From: AWTP1-13 sp963770295
GTDB lineage: Bacteria > Pseudomonadota > Alphaproteobacteria > Rhizobiales > Hyphomicrobiaceae
Direction: 5' to 3'
NCBI GenBank assembly: GCA_963770295.1
Contig: CAVYPA010000024.1
Span: 62,001 to 126,000, forward strand
Length of the DNA stretch: 64,000 nucleotides
Shown here: in pieces, positions 24,597-34,372 of the stretch
How positions within the stretch are numbered: position 1 is the first letter of the stretch
Layout: each line of letters begins with the position of its first letter
Notes under the pieces: generated by a model
Told to the model about the DNA's origin: nothing
What the model saw: the letters and a program-made list of their open reading frames with translations, nothing else
Database searches by the model: none
Made by a program: the position numbers and the translations under genes

Positions 24597-26144
24597 CTAG
24601 CTTTGCTCCGTGTCGGGCCACTGCGCTTTCGCAGCGGCCGCGGCCTGTTGCTTGAGGCGGAAATGCTGCACCTTTCCCATGGCATTGCGCGGCAGACTGT
24701 CGACCCAAAAATATGCGCGCGGGACCTTGTAGCGTGCGAGCTGCGCCAGACAAAAGCGTTCGATCTCCGCCACATTGCCGCCTGCGCCCGGGCGGGCAAC
24801 GATGTAGGCGACGGGCACCTCCTGCCATTTCGCATCCGGGTGGCCGATGACGGCGGCTTCGGCGATGGCGGGATGCTCAGTGAGCACTCGTTCGATCTCG
24901 GCTGGATAGACGTTCTCGCCGCCGGAGATGATCATGTTCGTCTTGCGATCATGAATAAAGAAATGCCCGTCCGCATCACGGGTGGCAACGTCGCCGGTAT
25001 GATACCAACCCTCGCGCAGCGCTGCGCGTGAGGCGGCGCTATTGCGCCAATACTCCCCGAGCGTGCTGGGGCCGCGCACGACCACCTCGCCAGCCGTCCC
25101 CGCCGGCACCTCGTTGCCAAGCTGATCGACGACGCGAACCTCGCAGCCGAGGCCCGGCAGGCCGGTCGAGCCCGCCCGCCGCCAGTCGCCCGCGAGCCGG
25201 GTATAGACGGCGATCGGGCAGGTCTCGGTCGAGCCGTAGACCTGCAGCACTGGCACCCCGCGCCGGGTAAAGGCATCGACCAGGCGTTGCGGCACCTGGG
25301 TCGAGCCGGTCGTTACCGCGCGCAGACTGGCGAGCGGCGTCTCGGCCCAGGCGGCATGTTCGAGCATGGCCTGGATGGTGGCGGGCACCAACACGATCAG
25401 GGTAGGCCTGGCGTGGGCAATCGCGGCCAGGGTGGCCTCCGCCGTGAAACGCGCCAGCAGAGTGACGCTGGCACCCAGCTGTAGGGCCGGTGTCGTCTGG
25501 ATATTGAGCCCGCCGACATGGAACAGCGGCAACACGGTCAAGACATGGTCCGCGGCCGTCATGTCGTGCATGTGCTGGCTCATCACGGCATTCCACAGCA
25601 ATGCCTCTTGGCGCAGCACCGCGCCTTTGGGACGCCCGGTCGTGCCCGAGGTGTAGACGATCAGCAGCGGCGTGGCGTGGTCTACGCCGCGATTGCGACC
25701 ATCGCCGCTGGCGGCGGTGATCAGCGCGGCTAGCGATTGGCCCTGCTCGGCGGCGAAATCGATGCCGACGATTCGCAGCTCCGGGAAGCTCTCGCGCAGC
25801 GGCCCCGCAACGGCCGCGAAGGCTTGCTCGATCAGGAGCACCTTCACCGCCGCATCCGCCAGCATGTAGGTGTGCTCGGCCAAGGCTAGGCGCCAATTCA
25901 GCGGAACCAGCATGGCACCCAGTCGCGCGCAGGCATACAACAGGACCAGATAGTCCGGGTGATTGCTGGCAAGGATGGCAACGCGATCGCCGCGCTCAAT
26001 GCCGAGCTGCGATTTGAGCGCCCGCGCGGTATCGACGATCCGCCTGGCCAACTCGGCATAGCTGAGCGTGGCGCCGGCGAAACGGATCGCCGCCTTGGCA
26101 GGCGTGAAGGCCGCGTTGCGATCGATGAGATCCGACAGATCCAT
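24597..26144 (-). CDS. Acyl-CoA synthetase / AMP-dependent ligase
   Basis: The ATG at 26144 gives 515 residues (a GTG two codons earlier is possible). Signatures: P-loop LLIVYTSGTTGRPKG at about 161-174, QVYGSTETCPIAVYT (A5), WYHTGDVATRDADGHFFIHDR (A7/A8) and the C-terminal catalytic lysine in LPRNAMGKVQ. It forms an acyl-CoA from a carboxylic acid, ATP and CoA; the family cannot give the substrate. Genes on both sides (acyl-CoA dehydrogenase upstream, hydroxyacyl-CoA dehydrogenase downstream) suggest activation of a ring-cleavage or side-chain acid for beta-oxidation. It starts 12 bases beyond the acyl-CoA dehydrogenase stop. Confidence 0.92.
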   Translation of the reverse strand: MDLSDLIDRNAAFTPAKAAIRFAGATLSYAELARRIVDTARALKSQLGIERGDRVAILASNHPDYLVLLYACARLGAMLVPLNWRLALAEHTYMLADAAVKVLLIEQAFAAVAGPLRESFPELRIVGIDFAAEQGQSLAALITAASGDGRNRGVDHATPLLIVYTSGTTGRPKGAVLRQEALLWNAVMSQHMHDMTAADHVLTVLPLFHVGGLNIQTTPALQLGASVTLLARFTAEATLAAIAHARPTLIVLVPATIQAMLEHAAWAETPLASLRAVTTGSTQVPQRLVDAFTRRGVPVLQVYGSTETCPIAVYTRLAGDWRRAGSTGLPGLGCEVRVVDQLGNEVPAGTAGEVVVRGPSTLGEYWRNSAASRAALREGWYHTGDVATRDADGHFFIHDRKTNMIISGGENVYPAEIERVLTEHPAIAEAAVIGHPDAKWQEVPVAYIVARPGAGGNVAEIERFCLAQLARYKVPRAYFWVDSLPRNAMGKVQHFRLKQQAAAAAKAQWPDTEQS

Positions 26145-26156
26145 GGCCACAAGCCG

Positions 26157-27428
26157 TCAATCGTCCTTTTCACCCACCTCATAGAGGCCTTCGCGCCCCA
26201 GGCGATCGAGGCAAATCTCGGCGGTCCACGGCAGCATCAGCGAGCCGCAGCGGCTATCGCGAAAAATGCGTTCGAGCGCCAGATGCTTGAGCATCGCCTG
26301 GCCGCCGCAGCTGCGGATCGCCTTGCTGGCGAGCGCGCTGGCGTTCTCCATGACGCTGAACTGCGCGGCATAGGCACGCAGTACCTGCTCCTTGCTGGGA
26401 TTGGCGCGCGCCTCGCTGATGGCTTGGAACCACAGCGCCTTGGTCTGCTCGAGGACGATGCGCATCTCGGCCACGGCAATTTGCTTGGTCGGGAACATGC
26501 GGCGCTTCACCGGCGGCGTGCCCGGCAGCTCGCCCCGCAGATAGCTGACCGTGAAATCGTAGGCCGCTTGTGCAAGGCCCATATAGGTGGGCGAGAGCGT
26601 CAGAAACATGTGCGGCCAACAGGTCGCCGCCCGAAAATACACCCCGCGCGGCATCAGCATTTCCTCCTCGGGCACGAACACGTCCTGCAACAGCAGCGTG
26701 CGCGAGACGGTGGCGCGCATGCCGAGCGGATCCCAGTCGCCGACCACGGAAACGCCTTTGGCCGTCGCCGGCACGGCAAGATAGAGCGTGTTGCGGCGAC
26801 TGGCGGTGTCGCCTGCCGCCCGCTCGGTGCACAAGACCCCGTAGTAGTCGGCGGCACCCGACAGGGAGGCGAAGATCTTCTTGCCGTTGAGGCGGAAGCC
26901 GCCGTCGACCGGGTTGGCTTCCGTGCCGAAGGCCGCCGCCCCGGCGGCCGCCGCGCCGCCCTCGGAAAAGGGTTGCGAGTAAAGGGCACCCTCCGCGACG
27001 ATGCGCCGATAGTGCAGGCGGCGGCGTCGATCGTGCTCGGCCCGCTCGGCCGCACTCATCTGCAAATCGTCGGCCAGCGCGCCGGTCCACAAGGTCGAGC
27101 ACACGTGCATGTTCCAGGACAGCGCGGTGGCGCCGCAATACCGGCCGAGTTCCGCCGCGGCCATGCAGTAGGCGGCGAAGCCGGCGCCGGCGCCACCTGC
27201 ATCCTTCGGCACGCAGATTGCGAGCAGGCCTTCCTTGTGCAGGTCGCGAAAGTTCTCGATCGGGAAGCTGGCGTCGCGATCGTGCTGGGCGGCACGGGGG
27301 GCAAGCGTTCGCCGGCCGAAGCGGCGCGCCTTCTCGATCAGCGCCGCATCGTGCTCGGGCAGGCGGAATGCCGCTGGATCGAAAATCGGGGCATCGATAT
27401 CGATTTTGTCGGGGTCGTGCGCGGGCAT
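26157..27428 (-). CDS. Acyl-CoA dehydrogenase family flavoprotein
   Basis: The start at 27428 (MPAHDPDKIDIDAP) is chosen over longer frames because the preceding part overlaps the hydrolase gene. The 423-residue protein has the three-domain acyl-CoA dehydrogenase layout: an N-terminal helical part with FRDLHKEGLLAICVPKDAGGAGAGF, a middle beta domain with FRLNGKKIFASLSGAADYYGVL, and a C-terminal helical part with SPTYMGLAQAAYDFTVSYLRGELPG, then CGGQAMLKHLALERIFRDSRCGS. The catalytic base is not obvious in the usual place, and the insertions resemble the hydroxylase-like branch (e.g. DszC/HpaH-type), so oxidation of a non-standard substrate is possible. Confidence 0.87.
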   Translation of the reverse strand: MPAHDPDKIDIDAPIFDPAAFRLPEHDAALIEKARRFGRRTLAPRAAQHDRDASFPIENFRDLHKEGLLAICVPKDAGGAGAGFAAYCMAAAELGRYCGATALSWNMHVCSTLWTGALADDLQMSAAERAEHDRRRRLHYRRIVAEGALYSQPFSEGGAAAAGAAAFGTEANPVDGGFRLNGKKIFASLSGAADYYGVLCTERAAGDTASRRNTLYLAVPATAKGVSVVGDWDPLGMRATVSRTLLLQDVFVPEEEMLMPRGVYFRAATCWPHMFLTLSPTYMGLAQAAYDFTVSYLRGELPGTPPVKRRMFPTKQIAVAEMRIVLEQTKALWFQAISEARANPSKEQVLRAYAAQFSVMENASALASKAIRSCGGQAMLKHLALERIFRDSRCGSLMLPWTAEICLDRLGREGLYEVGEKDD

Positions 27429-27441
27429 GGATCGCTTCCGT

Positions 27442-28218
27442 TTAGACCGGATCGGTTTGGAAAATGCGGCGCAGAAAATCGAGAGCGGCGGCATTGAAGG
27501 CAGCCGGCGCCTCCAGATTGGCAAGGTGGCCTGCCGTCGGCAGGCAGTGATAGGCAGCGCCGGGGATCTTGCCGGCCATGCGCGCCATCATCTCGGCGGG
27601 GGCGTTGCGATCGTGCGCACCGGCGAGGCAGAGCACGGGCACCCGTATGGCCGGCAAGTTGGCACGCTCGTCAAAGCCAACCAGACAGCGTACCGCGGCG
27701 CGATAGGTATCGGCGCGGACCGCCGACATCACCGCGATGGCACGCGCGCGGCAATCCGGATCGGGCAGCGGTCCAAGCAGACCGTCGACGATCCCGGCGG
27801 CGATGTCGGCGAGGCTGCGGCCGCCGTCCAGCGGTCGCAAGCGATCGTCCACGAACTTCTGCTGGAAATCGCCGCCAGGATTGCCGAACGCCGGGCTGGT
27901 GGCGGCGAGGATGGCCGCACTGTAGCCGTCCGGCTTACGCCGCAGGCTGGTCTGTACCACCATTCCTCCCAGCGAGTGGCCGATGAGGACCGGCCGATGC
28001 AGGCCGCGCCGCGCGATTGCCCCTTCGACATCGCCGGCCAGCGCCTCGAAGTCCATGGCGGCGACCGCTGGGCGGGTACCATAGCCGAGGAGGTCGAGGG
28101 CGACCGCAGCAAAGCCGGCCGCGGCGAAGGCGGCCAGCTGCGCGACCCAGACCTGGGCGGACCCGCCGATGCCGTGCAAGAAAACCACTGCGGGCAGCCT
28201 GGAGGCCGGCTGAGGCAT
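27442..28218 (-). CDS. Alpha/beta hydrolase
   Basis: The start is the ATG at 28218 (MPQPASRLPAVVFLHGIGG). The 258-residue protein has the oxyanion run VVFLHGIGGS, the nucleophile elbow GHSLGG (Ser82), and a probable acid Asp203 (GAHDRNAP) and base His231 (TAGHLANLE), a complete catalytic triad. It resembles enol-lactonases, C-C bond hydrolases and the N-formylmaleamate deformylase type. The presence of a NicX-like enzyme nearby makes an amide or C-C hydrolase role on a ring-cleavage product plausible. First gene of the leftward operon, divergent from the monooxygenase gene. Confidence 0.88.
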   Translation of the reverse strand: MPQPASRLPAVVFLHGIGGSAQVWVAQLAAFAAAGFAAVALDLLGYGTRPAVAAMDFEALAGDVEGAIARRGLHRPVLIGHSLGGMVVQTSLRRKPDGYSAAILAATSPAFGNPGGDFQQKFVDDRLRPLDGGRSLADIAAGIVDGLLGPLPDPDCRARAIAVMSAVRADTYRAAVRCLVGFDERANLPAIRVPVLCLAGAHDRNAPAEMMARMAGKIPGAAYHCLPTAGHLANLEAPAAFNAAALDFLRRIFQTDPV

Positions 28219-28308
28219 GAAAACTCCCCGGGCGTGCGCTCGCCGCCCCGTGCTCGAAGGGCACAGTCTAATGCACAAGTTCGCGCGGAAACAAACTTCA
28301 CTCCTAAA

Positions 28309-28324
28309 ATTTCATACTTGAAAT
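28309..28324. promoter_or_regulatory. AT-rich palindrome between divergent catabolic operons, candidate MarR operator
   Basis: The arms ATTTCA (28309-28314) and TGAAAT (28319-28324) form a perfect inverted repeat with a four-base centre, in the only AT-rich stretch of the 160-base divergent spacer. It lies 54 bases before the start of the rightward monooxygenase gene and 90 before the leftward hydrolase gene. MarR repressors bind 15-20 bp inverted repeats, and the rightward operon encodes one. Confidence 0.5.
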
Positions 28325-28378
28325 ATCGACCGAAGCTCGGGCACCTTGAGCAGCACTCCTTGCATCATGGAGGCGGCC

Positions 28379-30670
<2,292 letters not shown>

Positions 30671-30671
30671 T

Positions 30672-30740
30672 GCACACTTTTGCCGGACACTTTTGCGGAC
30701 ACTTCGGACACTTTTGATGGACACTTTTGATGGACACTAG
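30672..30740 (+). repeat. Imperfect tandem repeats GGACACTTTTG in the spacer before the SDR gene
   Basis: Six consecutive units share GGACACTTTTGAT or shorter variants: 30672-30684 (GCACACTTTTGCC), 30685-30696, 30697-30705 (shortened), 30706-30718, 30719-30731 and 30732-30740 (partial). Units 4 and 5 are identical 13-mers. The tract runs across the SDR start codon (ATG at 30730). An ATG at 30670, overlapping the previous stop, opens a 15-codon frame MHTFAGHFCGHFGHF ending at 30717. The tract probably arose by replication slippage. Confidence 0.8.
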
Positions 30741-31488
30741 ACACGTCCTCCTCACCGGCGGCGGCAGTGGCATCGGCGCGGCAATCGCGCGGCAGTTGGC
30801 TGAGACCGGGGTCAAGGTTTCGCTCGTCGGCCGACGCCGCGAACCGCTCGAGACGGTGGCCGCGCGCTGCAGGGGCGCGAGCGTCATCCTAGCCGACGTT
30901 ACGCTGGAGGCCGACGCCCTGGCCATGGTCGAGCAGGCCCGCCAGGCAAACGGGCCGATCGATGTTGTCATCGCCAATGCCGGGGCCGCCGAGAGCGCGC
31001 CCATCGCGCGGCTCGATCTCGGGCATTGGCAGCGCATGCTTGCGGTCAATTTGACGGGCGCCTTCCTCACGGTCAGGGCGGCGCTCCCCGACCTGTTGCG
31101 CCCCGACGCCCGGCTGCCGCGCATCGTCTTCATCGCCTCCACCGCGGGCATCAAGGGCTATGCCTATGCCGCCGCCTATTGCGCGGCCAAGCATGGCGTG
31201 GTTGGTCTGGCGCGGGCGCTGGCCGCCGAGTTGGCGCCGCGTCCTATTACGGTCAATGCCGTGTGCCCGGGTTTCACCGACACGCCGCTGCTGGCGGCGT
31301 CGCTCGCCAAGATCGCCGCCAGCAGCGGCCGTTCGCAGGCGGAGGCCAGAGGCGAACTCGCCCGCTTCAACCCGCAGGGACGCTTCGTGGCACCCGATGA
31401 GGTTGCCCACACGGTACTGTTCCTGTTGAGCGCCTCGGCGCAGGCGATCAGCGGCCAGGCGATCTCCGTATCGGGAGGGGAAACGTGA
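30730..31488 (+). CDS. Short-chain dehydrogenase/reductase (SDR), hydroxyacyl-CoA type
   Basis: The ATG at 30730 gives 252 residues starting MDTRHVLLTGGGSGIGAAIA. The coenzyme loop TGGGSGIG is at about 9-16, NAG at about 83-85, the catalytic Ser in IASTAGIKGYAYAAAYCAAKHG with Tyr-x-x-x-Lys (YCAAK), and the PGFTDTPL loop follows. A classical SDR, probably NAD-linked oxidation of a 3-hydroxyacyl-CoA in the dearomatised-ring route. The start lies inside a tandem repeat, so translation may depend on coupling from upstream. MarR follows by GTGA overlap. Confidence 0.92.
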   Translation: MDTRHVLLTGGGSGIGAAIARQLAETGVKVSLVGRRREPLETVAARCRGASVILADVTLEADALAMVEQARQANGPIDVVIANAGAAESAPIARLDLGHWQRMLAVNLTGAFLTVRAALPDLLRPDARLPRIVFIASTAGIKGYAYAAAYCAAKHGVVGLARALAAELAPRPITVNAVCPGFTDTPLLAASLAKIAASSGRSQAEARGELARFNPQGRFVAPDEVAHTVLFLLSASAQAISGQAISVSGGET

Positions 31489-32090
31489 GCGGCCAGCGTC
31501 GGGCGCGCCGGGCCGAAACCGGCAATAAGCGCAAGCTGCGGCTTTGGCTGCGCCTGTTGCGCGTGACGCACGGCATCGAGGTCGAGCTGCGACGCCGGTT
31601 CGCCGCTGCCTTCGCAACCACGTTGCCGAAGTTCGATGTCATGGCCGCGCTGGCGCGCGCCAAGACCGGCATGAACATGACCGAGCTATCGCGTCAGCTG
31701 ATGGTTTCCAACGGCAACGTTACAGGCATCATCGATCGTTTGGTTGCCGAAGGAATGGTCGAGCGGCTCGCGCAGGTGGGTGACCGTCGTGCCACCTTTG
31801 TGCGCCTGACCGAGCAAGGTTCTGCTCGCTTCGCCGCCATGGCCGAAGCGCATGCGCACTGGATCGGCGCCATCCTGGCAAATTACAGCGGTGCCGAGGT
31901 CGAGAGCCTGTTTGCTCTGCTTGCGCGTGCGCGCCCGCGCGTCACAGCGGCTAAAAATGGCTTCGAACCGGAAGTCGAAACCGAGCGCGGTGGCCTCGCT
32001 ACCCCTGCGCCGCCTAGAGAACGGCGGGTCGAGGACGCGGCGCCGCGATTGGGTCGAAGGCGAGGCAGTGGAGGCTCCCATGTTCGCTAG
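31485..32090 (+). CDS. MarR-family transcriptional regulator
   Basis: A GTG start at 31485 overlaps the SDR stop (GTGA) and is preceded by GGGAGGGG. The 201-residue protein has the winged-helix region FDVMAALARAKTGMNMTELSRQLMVSNGNVTGIIDRLVAEGMVERL (about 50-95), then the wing GDRRATFVRLTEQG. The last ~50 residues after LARARPRV are low-complexity charged sequence beyond the usual MarR length; their coding run overlaps the next gene's start. It probably represses both divergent operons and is relieved by an aromatic CoA ester or acid, which is inference from location. Confidence 0.9.
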   Translation: MSGQRRARRAETGNKRKLRLWLRLLRVTHGIEVELRRRFAAAFATTLPKFDVMAALARAKTGMNMTELSRQLMVSNGNVTGIIDRLVAEGMVERLAQVGDRRATFVRLTEQGSARFAAMAEAHAHWIGAILANYSGAEVESLFALLARARPRVTAAKNGFEPEVETERGGLATPAPPRERRVEDAAPRLGRRRGSGGSHVR

Positions 32091-33777
32091 CCTGACCCCA
32101 CGGCCCATGCTGGCTGCTAGCAGCGATGGGCAGGGCACCCAGCGGCAACCGGCTCGCCTCGGCCCCAGCGCCCACGTCGATACCTTCACGCGCGACAATC
32201 TGCCGGCCAGTGCCTACTGGCCGGATCTGCTGCTGGAGCGACCCGAGTTTCAGTATCCAGACTACCTCAATGCCGCCGTTGAGCTCACCGAGCGCCTGAT
32301 CGAGCGGGGCTTTGGCGACAACGTCGCGCTAATCGGAAACGGCCGTCGCCGGACCTACAAGGAGCTGTCGGACTGGAGCAATCGCCTGGCGCACGCGCTG
32401 GTGGAAGACTTCGGCGTCAAGCCCGGCAACCGCGTGCTGATCCGCTCCGGCAACAACCCTGCCATGGTGGCGGCGTGGCTGGCGGCTACCAAGGCCGGCG
32501 CCGTCGCCGTCAACACCATGCCGATGCTGCGCGCCGGCGAGCTGAGCAAGATCGTCGACAAGGCGCAAATCGGCCTGGCACTGTGCGACAGTCGCATCAC
32601 CGACGAGCTGGTCGCCTGCGCCAAGGATAGCCGCTTTCTCAAGCAGGTGATCGGCTTCGATGGTACCTCCAACCACGACGCCGAGCTCGACCGCATCGCG
32701 CTCAACAAACCGGTAAAGTTCACGGCGGTGGCAACCGGTCGCGACGACGTCGCGCTGTTGAGCTTCACCTCGGGCACCACCGGCGAGCCCAAGGGCACCA
32801 TGCACTTTCACCGCGATTTGCTGATCATGGCCGACGGCTACGCGCAGGAGGTTTTGGGCGTGAGGCCCGAGGACGTCTTCGTCGGCTCGCCGCCCCTGGC
32901 CTTCACCTTCGGCCTGGGCGGGCTCGCGGTCTTCCCGCTGCGCTTTGGCGCTACGGCGACGCTGTTGGAAAATGCCTCGCCAGCCAACATGATCGAAATC
33001 ATCGAGACCTACAAAGCCACCATAAGTTTCACCTCACCCACGGCCTATCGCGCCATGCTGATCGCCATGGACGAGGGTGCCAACTTGTCCTCGTTGCGCC
33101 TGGCTGTCTCCGCCGGCGAAACGCTGCCGGCACCCGTGTTCGATGATTGGACCCGCAAGACCGGTAAGCCAATTCTTGACGGTATCGGCGCCACCGAAAT
33201 GCTGCACATCTTCATCAGCAACCGGCTGGGTGAGGCAACGGCCGGCGCCACCGGCAAGCCGGTCACGGGCTACGAGGCCAGAATTGTCGACGACGACATG
33301 GCCGACGTCGCCGACGGCAGCGTCGGCCATCTCGCCGTGCGTGGCCCCACCGGCTGCCGCTACCTCGCCGACGCGCGGCAAAAGAGCTATGTGCGTGCCG
33401 GCTGGAACCTGACCGGCGACGACTTTCTCCGCGACCCAAACGGCGTTTTCCACTTCGTGGCCCGCGCCGACGACATGATCATCTCGTCGGGCTACAACAT
33501 CGCCGGTCCCGAAGTGGAGACGGCCCTGCTGAGCCATGCCGACGTGGCCGAATGTGCGGTGATCGGCGTCCCCGACGCGGAGCGCGGTCAGCTCGTGGAG
33601 GCGCACGTGGTGCTGAGGGCAGCAGTTGTCGGCGACGCCGCCTGTGCCAAGCGCCTGCAGGACCACGTCAAGGCGAAGATCGCGCCCTACAAATATCCCC
33701 GCTCCGTCAAATTCGCCGACGCCCTACCCAAGACCCAGACCGGCAAGGTGCAGCGCTTCAAGCTGAAACGACCATGA
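32080..33777 (+). CDS. Benzoate/2-aminobenzoate-CoA ligase family enzyme
   Basis: The ATG at 32080 has GGAGG five bases upstream and lies just inside the end of the MarR gene. The 565-residue product matches the benzoate-CoA/2-aminobenzoate-CoA ligase branch: DTFTRDNLPASAYWPDLLL near the N-terminus, P-loop LSFTSGTTGEPKG near 226-238, the FTFGLGGLAVFPLRFGA run, DGIGATEMLHIFISN for adenylate binding and FHFVARADDMIISSGYNI; the catalytic Lys is in LPKTQTGKVQRF. It should activate an aromatic acid, most likely 2-aminobenzoate (anthranilate) or salicylate given the monooxygenase upstream. Confidence 0.92.
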   Translation: MFASLTPRPMLAASSDGQGTQRQPARLGPSAHVDTFTRDNLPASAYWPDLLLERPEFQYPDYLNAAVELTERLIERGFGDNVALIGNGRRRTYKELSDWSNRLAHALVEDFGVKPGNRVLIRSGNNPAMVAAWLAATKAGAVAVNTMPMLRAGELSKIVDKAQIGLALCDSRITDELVACAKDSRFLKQVIGFDGTSNHDAELDRIALNKPVKFTAVATGRDDVALLSFTSGTTGEPKGTMHFHRDLLIMADGYAQEVLGVRPEDVFVGSPPLAFTFGLGGLAVFPLRFGATATLLENASPANMIEIIETYKATISFTSPTAYRAMLIAMDEGANLSSLRLAVSAGETLPAPVFDDWTRKTGKPILDGIGATEMLHIFISNRLGEATAGATGKPVTGYEARIVDDDMADVADGSVGHLAVRGPTGCRYLADARQKSYVRAGWNLTGDDFLRDPNGVFHFVARADDMIISSGYNIAGPEVETALLSHADVAECAVIGVPDAERGQLVEAHVVLRAAVVGDAACAKRLQDHVKAKIAPYKYPRSVKFADALPKTQTGKVQRFKLKRP

Positions 33778-33886
33778 CCGAGCCCGGCCGCGCCCCCGTT
33801 AAGCCCCACCCCAACGAACGGCCGCGCGCGCAGTGGCTGGGCCGGGCGAGGACCGGGCGTGAGGCCACAGCAGCGAGGACCTTAAG

Positions 33887-34297
33887 ATGAGCGAAGCTTG
33901 CATGCGAGCGCTGCATCCGCAGCACTGGGCAAGAGCCAAGGGCTTCTGCAACGGCATCCTCGCCGAAGGACGGCTGGTGTTCATCGCCGGCCAGGTCGGC
34001 TGGAACGCTCTGCAGCGGTTCGAGAGCGATGACTTCGTCGTCCAGGTGGAACAGGCGCTCAGCAACATCGTCGAGGTGCTGGCCGAGGCGGAGGGGCGAC
34101 CTGAACACCTCGTTCGCCTCACCTGGTACGTCCTGGACAAGGACGAATATCTGGCGCGCCTCCATGAGGTGGGACAGGCCTATCGCCGCGTCCTCGGCCG
34201 CCACTTCCCGGCCATGACGCTGGTGCAGGTCGTCGGCCTGGTTGCGGCGCGGGCCAAGGTCGAAATCGAGGCGACCGCCGTGTTGCCGCGCCGCTAA
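33887..34297 (+). CDS. Rid (YjgF) family protein lacking the usual catalytic arginine
   Basis: A 136-residue protein with HPQHWARAKGFCNGILAEGRLVFIAGQVGWN and the trimer-interface run VEQALSNIVEVLAEAEGRPEHLVRLTWYVLD. Rid proteins of the RidA type have PAR-S-x-V around the imine-hydrolysing arginine; here the same place reads PAMTLVQVVGL, so that arginine is missing. The protein belongs to a Rid branch found beside aromatic-CoA genes. It may handle an enamine or imine produced when the dearomatised aminobenzoyl-CoA loses ammonia, but without the arginine another role is equally possible. Confidence 0.87.
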   Translation: MSEACMRALHPQHWARAKGFCNGILAEGRLVFIAGQVGWNALQRFESDDFVVQVEQALSNIVEVLAEAEGRPEHLVRLTWYVLDKDEYLARLHEVGQAYRRVLGRHFPAMTLVQVVGLVAARAKVEIEATAVLPRR

Positions 34298-34372
34298 AGC
34301 TCCCGCGCCGCCAGCGTCGCGTGGCTTGGCGGGCATCCGACCACGGCAACTTTGGGGAACTGAGGCCGAGCG

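Noticed and set aside
25959..27497. Plus-strand 512-codon frame across ligase and acyl-CoA dehydrogenase
   Set aside because: Antisense to two strongly conserved genes; composition is shadow-like.
30672..30740. CRISPR or IS terminal repeats
   Set aside because: Short contiguous slippage-type repeats without spacers or transposase.
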